6,542 nt of DNA, taken from the NCBI GenBank assembly GCA_028705905.1, contig JAQWCP010000094.1, positions 1 through 6,542 of the forward strand. Direction: 5' to 3'. The translations under genes were made by a program, and so were the position numbers. The first letter of the stretch is position 1; the number at the start of each line of letters is the position of its first letter. The stretch is from Oscillospiraceae bacterium. GTDB lineage: Bacteria; Bacillota; Clostridia; Oscillospirales; Oscillospiraceae. Shown piece after piece: positions 1 through 5,992 of this stretch. The notes beneath the pieces were generated by a model that saw nothing but the letters and a program-made list of their open reading frames with translations, made no database searches and had not been told where the DNA came from.

Positions 1-2
1 TG

Positions 3-1499
3 ATGTCGCCAACCGATAGCAAAACCAATGACTCGAGCGGTATTACACAAGTCTTGAATCAACCTTTCCTAAATATTACTGGCAGGGGGGTTATCATTGG
101 CCTTGTAGATACAGGCATCGATTATACAAAACCTGCGTTTAAATTCGAGGATGGAACAACAAAAATTTTAAATTTATGGGATCAAACTGTCGATGGTCCA
201 CGGCCGGATTATTTGTACTTTGGTTCTGCGTATGACAAAGCCAAAATAGATGAAGCACTCGACTCGGACGATCCGTACTCCGTTGTTCCCTCCAGGGATG
301 AGGATGGGCACGGAACTTTTCTCGCTTCGGTTGCAGCAAGTAACGAAAAAGGCGAGTATATCGGCGTAGCACCAAAAGCTTATTTAATGGTCGTCAAATT
401 GCGTCGTGCTCGTCAGTTTTTAATTGATCAATATTTGGTAACACCGGATAATCCCAATATTTATGAATCCACGGATTATATGTTGGGAATGAAATACATA
501 TTAGACAGATCGGAAGAGTTAAATCTTCCCATTGTGATGTGCATTGGTATGGGCACCAATGGTGGCGCACACGATGGCACCAGTTTAATGGAGGATTATA
601 TTAGCTTTGTGGCGCAGCGTCCGGGGTATGCCTTTATTACCGCAGCGGGAAATGAATCCAACGCCAGACATCATACGCAGGGTAAAATCCCCTTTAACTA
701 TGGAACCAGTCAAATCAGCCTCCGGGTCGGCGAGCAAGGCGCTTCTTTCACGGTCGTCATTTTCAGTCCCGGGTTTGATAAGGTTTCAGCAGGAGTTACG
801 TCGCCTACCGGCGAGGTGGTTCCCAGAGTGCCGTTTAAATCCGGACTGCAAAACACGGAGCAGCTTGTGTTAGAAAACACCAGAGTATCCATCCGTTATT
901 TTAGAGATGCCAACAATAATATTATCGTTGCGTTCAAAGATGCTACCCAGGGGATTTGGGATATTACCCTGTTCGGAGATTCGATAATCAGCGGTGATTA
1001 CTGGGCGTGGCTTCCTATTACAGGACAGGTAAGCCCTTTTGTGGAGTTTTTAAAACCCGTTCCCGACTATACCGTGGTCATGCCTTCCACCGCTTTGCGT
1101 TCTATTACATGTGGTGCCTATAATAGCAATGACAATAGTTTGTTTGTATCGTCTTCCTGGGGCCCGACCCGATTGCCGCGAATGGCACCGGATTTCGTAG
1201 CACCCGGAGTGAATGTCGGTGGCATCTACCCGACGGGGTATGGAACGATGACGGGCACCAGTGTAGCTGCTGCTATCACAGCAGGATCCACTGCGCTCCT
1301 TATGGAATGGGCAATTTTGGACAAAAACATCCCCGCAATGGATGCAGATTTAATTAAAAATTTGTTAATTAACGGGTGTGCACGTGATAACAATTTGCAA
1401 TACCCGAATACCAAATGGGGCTACGGGAAGTTAAATCTGTTTGGAACGTTCGAAGTGATTAGGGAAACTATCATCAATTACAGACTCAATATGCCGTAG
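3..1499 (+). CDS. Csp-type subtilisin-like serine protease (S8 family), 5' partial
   Basis: This is a subtilase of the clostridial Csp type, the spore proteases that activate the cortex hydrolase SleC during germination. The S8 triad is complete in the visible 498 residues: Asp36 in GLVDTGID, His103 in DGHGTFLAS and Ser420 in MTGTSVAAA, with oxyanion-hole Asn217 in AAGNESN. The stretch at about 235-350, between the Asn and Ser motifs, matches the extra beta-rich insert of Csp proteases. The first ATG lies 2 bases from the window edge. Residues 12-40 (SSGITQVLNQPFLNITGRGV onward) normally follow a prodomain of roughly 80 residues in this family, so the real start is probably upstream and this Met may be internal. 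The gene ends in TAG 16 bases before the sleC-like gene, which suggests one transcript. The intact triad suggests an active, CspB-like protease rather than a pseudoprotease such as C. difficile CspC. The family is certain; the exact paralogue is not. Confidence 0.9.
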   Translation: MSPTDSKTNDSSGITQVLNQPFLNITGRGVIIGLVDTGIDYTKPAFKFEDGTTKILNLWDQTVDGPRPDYLYFGSAYDKAKIDEALDSDDPYSVVPSRDEDGHGTFLASVAASNEKGEYIGVAPKAYLMVVKLRRARQFLIDQYLVTPDNPNIYESTDYMLGMKYILDRSEELNLPIVMCIGMGTNGGAHDGTSLMEDYISFVAQRPGYAFITAAGNESNARHHTQGKIPFNYGTSQISLRVGEQGASFTVVIFSPGFDKVSAGVTSPTGEVVPRVPFKSGLQNTEQLVLENTRVSIRYFRDANNNIIVAFKDATQGIWDITLFGDSIISGDYWAWLPITGQVSPFVEFLKPVPDYTVVMPSTALRSITCGAYNSNDNSLFVSSSWGPTRLPRMAPDFVAPGVNVGGIYPTGYGTMTGTSVAAAITAGSTALLMEWAILDKNIPAMDADLIKNLLINGCARDNNLQYPNTKWGYGKLNLFGTFEVIRETIINYRLNMP

Positions 1500-1507
1500 A
1501 GAGGAGA
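1500..1507 (+). promoter_or_regulatory. Ribosome binding site of the sleC-like gene
   Basis: AGAGGAGA ends 8 bases before the ATG at 1516 and fits a strong Shine-Dalgarno site. It lies immediately after the TAG stop of the protease gene. No promoter or terminator is visible in the 16-base gap, so the two genes are probably co-transcribed. Confidence 0.75.
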
Positions 1508-1515
1508 AATATTGT

Positions 1516-2754
1516 ATGAGCGAAGGAAATACCACACAAGTCAAGAATATAGAGGGCGGTTTTGGAACGCTTCAGATCAATGCGTTTCTGAACAGCATTG
1601 GCAAACCCGCAGAAAAGGCGTTTGTCCAGATAATTGACCCAAACACCGACCGTATTTTAGAGGAAGCCACAACAAATTCCGAGGGGCAGATCCAGCCTAT
1701 TACGCTTGCAACTCCACCCTTGGAATTTTCTATGCAGCCCAGTCTACCCAGACCGTTTAACCAATACAATGTTAAGGTAACATATCCAAATTATCGAGAG
1801 ACAAACATAAATAATGTGCAACTGTTTCCCAATTCCACCGCACTGCAAAATGTGGTGCTAACACCAAGCTTTGCAGAAATTGTCATCCCATACCCGGTTT
1901 TATGGGGGGATTTTCCACCAAAAATTCCGGAAGCGGAAGTCAAAAGGCTGTCCATTCCCAGCAACCAAGCGGTCTTGCCCGAGCCGGTGATTCCCAGTGT
2001 GATTGTCGTCCATGACGGCAGGCCGGAAGATAAAACAGTTCAAAATTATACCGTAGGATTTACGGATTATATCAAAAACGTAGCCAGCAGCGAAATCTAT
2101 GCAACATGGCCAAGAGAAGCCCTGAAAGCAAATATCTTAGCCATGTTATCCTTTACCCTCAACCGTGTTTATACCGAGTGGTACCGCGGGAAAGGATATG
2201 ACTTTACCATCACCAATTCGACCGCGTTTGATCAAGCCTTTACATTTGGTAGAAATATATTTCAGGAAGTTTCAAACGTGGTTGATGAAGTGTTTACCAC
2301 CTACATCTCCAAACCCGGTATTATGCAGCCGCTGCTGACGCAATACAGTGATGGAAAGAGAGTAAAACGTGAAGGTTGGCTCAGTCAATGGGGCTCCAAA
2401 GAGTTGGCGGATCAGGGGTTCTCTGCTCTGCAAATTCTCAAAAATTATTATGGCTATAATATTATTTTGAAAGAGGCAAAAAAAGTGGAGGGTATCCCGC
2501 TGTCCTTCCAAGGCGTGTTAAGGGTTGGGGCCACGGGAGAAGCTGTGCGCACGATTCAGCAACAACTCAATGCGATTTCTAACAATTATCCATTGATTCC
2601 GAAGGTCATAGAGGATGGGGCATATGGAGAGAACACAGCGGAAGCGGTGCGCACATTCCAGAAAATTTTCAAACTACCCATTACCGGCGAAGTCAATTTC
2701 CCAACTTGGTATCGCATCTCTGATTTGTTTGTAGCCGTTGAAAAATTGTCTTAA
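1516..2754 (+). CDS. sleC: SleC-like spore cortex-lytic enzyme (SpoIID-type domain plus peptidoglycan-binding domain)
   Basis: This 412-residue protein has the SleC layout. Residues ~15-120 form a carboxypeptidase-regulatory-like beta domain (GTLQINAFLNSIGKPAEKAF) that acts as pro-region. Residues ~165-320 form a SpoIID/LytB-type lytic transglycosylase domain, with NVASSEIYATWPREALKANI at 188-207. Glu193 aligns with the catalytic Glu of SpoIID, and SQWGSKELADQG follows at 290-301. Residues ~334-407 are a PG_binding_1 domain (LRVGATGEAVRTIQQQLN, then EDGAYGENTAEAVRTFQ). C. perfringens SleC is about 440 residues, so this is close to full length. In that family a Csp protease removes the N-terminal pro-region on germination. 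The segment around VLPEPVIPSVIVVHDG (153-168) is where the mature enzyme would be expected to begin, by comparison only. No secretion signal is seen, as expected for a protein packaged in the forming spore. The stop lies 2 bases from the IS left end, so the native 3' region is lost. It could instead be one of the uncharacterised SleC paralogues common in Clostridia. Confidence 0.82.
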   Translation: MSEGNTTQVKNIEGGFGTLQINAFLNSIGKPAEKAFVQIIDPNTDRILEEATTNSEGQIQPITLATPPLEFSMQPSLPRPFNQYNVKVTYPNYRETNINNVQLFPNSTALQNVVLTPSFAEIVIPYPVLWGDFPPKIPEAEVKRLSIPSNQAVLPEPVIPSVIVVHDGRPEDKTVQNYTVGFTDYIKNVASSEIYATWPREALKANILAMLSFTLNRVYTEWYRGKGYDFTITNSTAFDQAFTFGRNIFQEVSNVVDEVFTTYISKPGIMQPLLTQYSDGKRVKREGWLSQWGSKELADQGFSALQILKNYYGYNIILKEAKKVEGIPLSFQGVLRVGATGEAVRTIQQQLNAISNNYPLIPKVIEDGAYGENTAEAVRTFQKIFKLPITGEVNFPTWYRISDLFVAVEKLS

Positions 2755-2756
2755 TC

Positions 2757-2782
2757 GAGGCAATCCCAAGTTTTGTGTAAAC
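2757..2782 (+). repeat. Left terminal inverted repeat of the IS256-family element
   Basis: It begins GAGGCAATCCC and ends TTTTGTGTAAAC. It pairs with 4183-4208 at 20 of 26 positions. The probable transposase -35 box (TTGTGT, 2773-2778) lies inside it. Confidence 0.8.
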
Positions 2783-2801
2783 CTTCGATGTGGTGTAGAA
2801 T
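2773..2801 (+). promoter_or_regulatory. Probable transposase promoter, with its -10 box in a hairpin loop
   Basis: A TAGAAT -10 box (2796-2801, 5 of 6 to consensus) is preceded by a 17-base spacer and TTGTGT (2773-2778, 3 of 6 to TTGACA). A start about 7 bases downstream (~2808) would give a leader of about 21 bases containing GGAGG. The -35 overlaps the left inverted repeat, and the -10 falls in the loop of the 2779-2823 hairpin. This is a prediction from sequence only. Confidence 0.55.
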
Positions 2802-2823
2802 AGAAGCACCACATCGGAGGTTT
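2779..2823 (+). promoter_or_regulatory. Hairpin sequestering the transposase ribosome binding site
   Basis: Arms 2779-2795 (AAACCTTCGATGTGGTG) and 2807-2823 (CACCACATCGGAGGTTT) pair over 17 positions: 16 Watson-Crick pairs and one U-G. The loop is 11 bases. The right arm contains the Shine-Dalgarno GGAGG (2816-2820), 8 bases before the ATG at 2829. Transcripts entering from sleC would fold and hide it. Transcripts starting at the IS's own promoter would begin about at the right arm and leave it open. This matches the known read-through protection of IS10 and IS50, but function here is inferred. Confidence 0.7.
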
Positions 2824-2828
2824 TTAAA

Positions 2829-4067
2829 ATGGCCAGAAGAAATCGCAGTCCCGAAGAAAATGAGCGCAGAGCAAAAATTCGCGAGCTATTGCAGGCAAGC
2901 AACATCAGCAGCATGGTCGACATCCAAAACCTGTTCAAGGAGACCATTGCTGAATTTATGGAAAATGGTCTTGACGCAGAACTGGATGACGAGCTCGGCT
3001 ACAGCAAGTATGATTACAAGGACAAGGACACCGACAACAGCCGGAACGGGCACAGCAGTAAAACACTGCGCACCAGCTTCGGAGATGTGGACGTTGCCAT
3101 TCCCCGTGATCGAAAGGGCGAATTTGAGCCGCAGCTGCTGAAAAAGAACCAGACCAGTATCAGTCAGGACATCGAAGAAAAAATCCTGTCCATGTACGCA
3201 AAGGGTATGACAACCAGTGACATTGAGAGCCATATCCGCGAGATCTACGGCATAGAGGTCTCTGACACGACGGTGAGCCGGGTGACGGATAAGATTTTCC
3301 CAATCGCAAAAAAATGGCAGCAACGGCCGCTGGAGACCGTCTATACGGTCGTCTTTCTGGACGCTATCCACTTCCATGTCAGAAGCGAAGGACAGATCGT
3401 GAAAAAGGCGGTTTATATCGCCATTGGCATCAATCTTGACGGACGGAAAGATGTTCTCGGTATGCGGGTCGGTGAAAATGAAAGCGCCAAGTTCTGGGCA
3501 ACCGTGCTCAATGGCCTGCGCAACCGTGGCGTGGAGGATATTTTCATCGCCTGTACAGACAATCTAACCGGGTTTTCTGCCGCCATCGAGGCGGTATTCC
3601 CAAAGACAGAGATTCAAAACTGCATCATTCACCAGATCCGAAATTCCACTCGATATGTTTCGTACAAAGATTTAAAAGCGCTGGTGGCTGACCTGAAGGC
3701 GGTATATGCCGCAGTGGACGAGGCCACAGCCTTGGAGGCACTTGAGGTGTTTGCCCATCGTTAGGACAAGAAGTATCCTAAGATTTCGGCCTCCTGGCAG
3801 GACAATTGGCCCAATCTGAGCACCTACTTCAAGTTCCCGCAGGAAGTCCGGAGGCTGATTTATACCACCAACGCCATTGAGGGATTTAACCGTCAGTTGC
3901 GCAAGGTGACCAAGGCAAAATCCGTTTTCCCCACCGATGACAGCCTGCTAAAGATGCTATATCTGGCAATGACGGACATTACAAAAAAATGGACCGGCAG
4001 GTGGCAGGACTGGAGCATAATCCACGCTCAGCTGGCGGTCTACTATGCTGACAGAATGCCTGATTGA
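2829..4067 (+). pseudogene. IS256-family transposase interrupted by one amber codon
   Basis: The frame starts at ATG 2829 and reads 311 codons to TAG at 3762-3764. It then continues in the same frame for a further 100 residues to TGA at 4065-4067, giving 412 codons, the usual length for the family. Sequence on both sides is transposase: FLDAIHFHVR and ACTDNLTGFSAAIEAVFP before the stop, DKKYPKISASWQDNWPNLST and IYTTNAIEGFNRQLRKVTK after it. The DDE residues would be Asp178, Asp244 and Glu351 (codon 3879-3881), so the Glu is lost in the truncated product. Relatives have Trp before DKKYP, so a single TGG-to-TAG change at 3763 explains the break. The N-terminal half holds the helical DNA-binding region (around 114-155, including GMTTSDIESHIREIYGIEVS). 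The remaining frame is undamaged, so the lesion looks recent, unless it is a sequencing error. Confidence 0.9.
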
Positions 4068-4089
4068 GCATCTGATCCTTGACATGCGA

Positions 4090-4120
4090 CACCCTTGCCG
4101 TTAATATAACCGCAAGGGTG
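4090..4120. repeat. Strong hairpin inside the IS right end
   Basis: CACCCTTGCCGTTA (4090-4103) and TAACCGCAAGGGTG (4107-4120) pair at 13 of 14 positions around a 3-base loop. It begins 22 bases after the transposase stop. No T-run follows on either strand, so it is not a typical intrinsic terminator. It may protect the mRNA end or limit transcription through the IS. A weaker stem follows at 4120-4142. Confidence 0.6.
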
Positions 4121-4182
4121 CAGTTCCTCAAAGCGAAGCTGCTCCCCTGAAATAATTTGCTCTATTCTCACTGCTTTTGACT

Positions 4183-4208
4183 GTTTACACAGAATTCGGG
4201 ACGCCCTC
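4183..4208 (-). repeat. Right terminal inverted repeat of the IS256-family element
   Basis: It begins GTTTACACAGAATTCGGG and ends CGCCCTC, matching the reverse complement of 2757-2782 at 20 of 26 positions. Its outer 9 bases also form part of a separate palindrome (4200-4227), which makes the precise end of the element uncertain. Confidence 0.8.
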
Positions 4209-4227
4209 CCTAAGATAGGGAAGCGTC
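4200..4227. repeat. Palindrome across the IS right boundary
   Basis: GACGC at 4200-4204 pairs with GCGTC at 4223-4227, and TCCCTA (4207-4212) pairs with TAGGGA (4216-4221) around a 3-base loop, with a small asymmetric bulge between the two stems. No T-run follows on either strand. It may be a transcription terminator remnant of the original locus or a feature of the insertion target; the sequence does not decide. Confidence 0.5.
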
Positions 4228-4383
4228 GGTCTGTTCCGACTCACCAGACATTCTCAAGGTGTCCAATTGGCTGCCGGCTAAACTGTCTTTCGGCTCGATA
4301 CCGTTGTTGGAGTACATAGTATCGAGCGCTTGATGGCAAGCCGGAAGATGCAGGTTTGAACTTAAAGGCTTTTGTCATTTGAG
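4228..4383. other. Gene-free structured stretch between the IS and the EAL gene
   Basis: I find no convincing gene here. The stretch holds nested complementary segments: GCTCGATAC (4293-4301) with GTATCGAGC (4319-4327), nine perfect pairs around a 17-base loop, enclosed by CCGGCT (4274-4279) with AGCCGG (4339-4344). On the reverse strand a short open frame of 45 codons (4374 down to about 4237, starting MTKAFKFKPASSGLPSSARY) is present, but it has no recognisable family and no good ribosome binding site. No terminator for the leftward EAL gene is obvious. It could be an untranslated RNA, the fragment of another mobile element, or leftover intergenic DNA. Confidence 0.4.
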
Positions 4384-5769
4384 CTACGCTATTGTCTCCT
4401 GATAACGATCCAGCAGGTTTTCAAATTCTGGCTGTGACAACGGTTTGGAGTACAAGTAACCTTGTATGTAATCACAGTTCATACCTACAAGGAAATCAGC
4501 TTGTTGCTGTGTCTCAACGCCTTCTGCTATTACCTTTGAACCGATATGGTGACTCATATCAATAATGGATTGTATAATCCATTCAGCATTCTTGTTAACA
4601 CCAATTTGGCGAGTAAAACCGATGTCCAATTTAATAATATCAAAATCAAAATCTTGAATTGCACTAAAGGAAGAGTAACCGCTTCCAAAATCGTCAAGAA
4701 GAATTTTTACGCCCATTTTTTTTATCATATTTAGAATTTCACTATTATGCTCTGCAAGTGAGGCATACGCAGATTCTGTTATTTCGATGCAAACATATCC
4801 AACAGGTAGATAAGTGTCACGAAGGTTGGATATCAACATATCAATCATTTTTGTGTTGTAGAAATCCTTGCGTGACAAATTAAGTGATACAGGAATAGTA
4901 AATTTCCCCTGAGCTGTCCGATTACGTAGAAACTCTGTAGTATGATTTGCTATATAAAGATCCAACTCTGAAATATAGCCGTTTTCTTCAAGTATTGGGA
5001 TAAATTGACCAGGAAAAAGTTGACCCATCTGGGAATTCTCCCAACGAACTAATGCCTCTGCAGACACGGCTTTTTTGGTTTTAGCTTCATAAATGGGTTG
5101 GTAATAGACTTTGACCTCGTTATCTTTTAACGCACGTAGCAGTTGGCTTGTCAGTTCATTTTTTGCGACAAAACCATCACGCATACTGTTATCATAGATC
5201 GCGTATGGCTGAGCGTAATCATCTAAAATAAACTCTTTGGCCAATTTAGCACGATCAAACATGCTACTGACATTTATCGTTTTATCCGTAACCATATAGA
5301 TACCGCAGCGGCAATAAAAATTAAATTGTTTATCGTCCATCACATAAGTGCGGTGGCACAAGCTAACAAGTTCATCATAAATTAGATTAGACTGTCTAAT
5401 TAAGCATACAAAATGATCTGCTTCTATGCGGGCAGTGAGGAGTGGTTTTAGTTGAGATGTTTGAAGCAGTTCCACACTTTGACGTAAAACTTTATCTCCA
5501 GCATCCAGGCCAAATAATTCATTAATGACCTTAAAACCTTTAATGTTAAAAAACAATACGCAAAGTTCATCTGATACAGTACAGTCCTGAATAATCTTTT
5601 CCGTACGTCTAATAAATCCCGTTCGATTATAAGCTCCGGTTAATGTGTCATGGTCTTTATCATTATGTAATCTTTGAATTTTTTGATGCATCCTGCCTAT
5701 ATAACAAATCAAAAATATAACGAAACACGCTAAAAATGTAATAAGTATATGTTCCATCATCATCATCAC
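4384..5769 (-). CDS. Membrane-anchored GGDEF-EAL protein, likely c-di-GMP phosphodiesterase
   Basis: This 461-residue protein has one N-terminal membrane helix (~8-24, ILITFLACFVIFLICYIG) and a GGDEF domain at ~38-195 with the entry motif DTLTGAYNR. The catalytic signature there reads EADHF (116-120) instead of GGDEF, so cyclase activity is unlikely. The EAL domain (~203-455) keeps the metal and catalytic residues expected from RocR-type enzymes: Glu238 (AEALVRW), Asn297 (LNLS), Glu329 (EITES), Asp359/Asp360 (DDFGSGYSS), Lys380 (IIKLD), Glu416 (AEGVET) and Gln436 (QGYLYSKPL). It should hydrolyse cyclic di-GMP to pGpG at the membrane, and the dead GGDEF domain may sense GTP as in other hybrids. 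No extracytoplasmic sensor domain is present. The start is ambiguous: a GTG at 5769 is followed by four consecutive in-frame ATGs, and GGTGAT (5770-5765) fits a Shine-Dalgarno best for the ATG at 5757. It points leftward, opposite to the genes before it. Confidence 0.9.
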   Translation of the reverse strand: MMMMMEHILITFLACFVIFLICYIGRMHQKIQRLHNDKDHDTLTGAYNRTGFIRRTEKIIQDCTVSDELCVLFFNIKGFKVINELFGLDAGDKVLRQSVELLQTSQLKPLLTARIEADHFVCLIRQSNLIYDELVSLCHRTYVMDDKQFNFYCRCGIYMVTDKTINVSSMFDRAKLAKEFILDDYAQPYAIYDNSMRDGFVAKNELTSQLLRALKDNEVKVYYQPIYEAKTKKAVSAEALVRWENSQMGQLFPGQFIPILEENGYISELDLYIANHTTEFLRNRTAQGKFTIPVSLNLSRKDFYNTKMIDMLISNLRDTYLPVGYVCIEITESAYASLAEHNSEILNMIKKMGVKILLDDFGSGYSSFSAIQDFDFDIIKLDIGFTRQIGVNKNAEWIIQSIIDMSHHIGSKVIAEGVETQQQADFLVGMNCDYIQGYLYSKPLSQPEFENLLDRYQETIA

Positions 5770-5992
5770 CTTTCAAACGAAATAAATTTCACTCAATTAC
5801 AGCTAATATCCTAAATTTCATTTTTTCTATATGCACTCTGTTTCGTCTCGGGCGCTTCGCGGCATAGGCAACCTCATTTGCGCTGCAGTCAGTAAACAAC
5901 GCCAATGCTAACGGTGATATTGTTTTTAATACACAATTCTATTTCGATGAAAATTGCAATAATAAATTGAACACTCTGATAAAATAAAGCAT
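5770..5992. other. AT-rich spacer between the EAL gene and the lysA fragment
   Basis: Apart from the GGDEF remnant described separately, this stretch shows no gene. Composition is low in GC: 18 of 60 bases are G or C at 5901-5960, against 37 of 60 at 6001-6060. No promoter with convincing -35 and -10 boxes for the leftward EAL gene is visible, nor a recognisable cyclic di-GMP riboswitch. The right limit is the junction with the lysA segment. Confidence 0.5.
5789..5921 (-). pseudogene. Remnant of the C-terminal end of a second GGDEF gene
   Basis: Reading leftward, 5921-5892 encodes NITVSIGVVY, like the ITVSIGVA strand late in GGDEF domains. After a one-base frame change, 5890-5789 encodes DCSANEVAYAAKRPRRNRV followed by 14 residues and a TGA stop, like the ADEALYxAKxxGRNRV end of these domains. 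The usual 15-20 residues between the two motifs are missing, so the gene is both frame-shifted and shortened. No start is present: the sequence upstream soon reaches the foreign segment at 5993. The stop lies 19 bases before the earliest possible EAL-gene start, so a diguanylate cyclase gene may once have stood first in an operon with it. Homology is judged from short motifs. Confidence 0.6.

Larger units (their letters stand above)
2757..4208 (+). mobile_element. IS256-family insertion sequence, about 1.45 kb
   Basis: The element is bounded by imperfect 26-bp inverted repeats at 2757-2782 and 4183-4208 (20 of 26 positions match, ending inward in TGTGTAAAC) and holds one transposase gene of the IS256/MULE type. 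Size and repeat length suit the family, which normally makes 8-9 bp target duplications. I compared the bases outside both ends (TCTTAATC on the left, CCTAAGAT on the right) and see no convincing duplication. The outer edge is uncertain: the best-matching inner block starts at 2764 and ends at 4201. The insertion sits directly behind the sleC stop codon. It is probably immobile on its own because its transposase is interrupted. Confidence 0.85.

Noticed and set aside
2886..3377. 163-codon open frame on the reverse strand inside the IS
   Set aside because: It lies antisense to the well-supported transposase frame and shows no recognisable protein family; IS256 elements carry a single gene.
3762..3764. 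In-frame TAG as a pyrrolysine or readthrough codon
   Set aside because: Two other genes in the window end in TAG, relatives have Trp here, and a one-base change explains it. There is no sign of a pyl gene or recoding stem.
4200..4227. A rho-independent terminator for sleC displaced by the IS
   Set aside because: The stem is reasonable but no run of T follows on either strand, so I list it only as a palindrome.
4293..4327. An integron attC-like recombination site
   Set aside because: The paired arms lack the conserved GTTRRRY/RYYYAAC core boxes in the required order, and no integrase gene is in the window.
5770..5940. A c-di-GMP (GEMM) riboswitch upstream of the EAL gene
   Set aside because: I looked for the conserved core segments and the two-helix layout on both strands and did not find them; part of the stretch reads as a GGDEF protein end instead.
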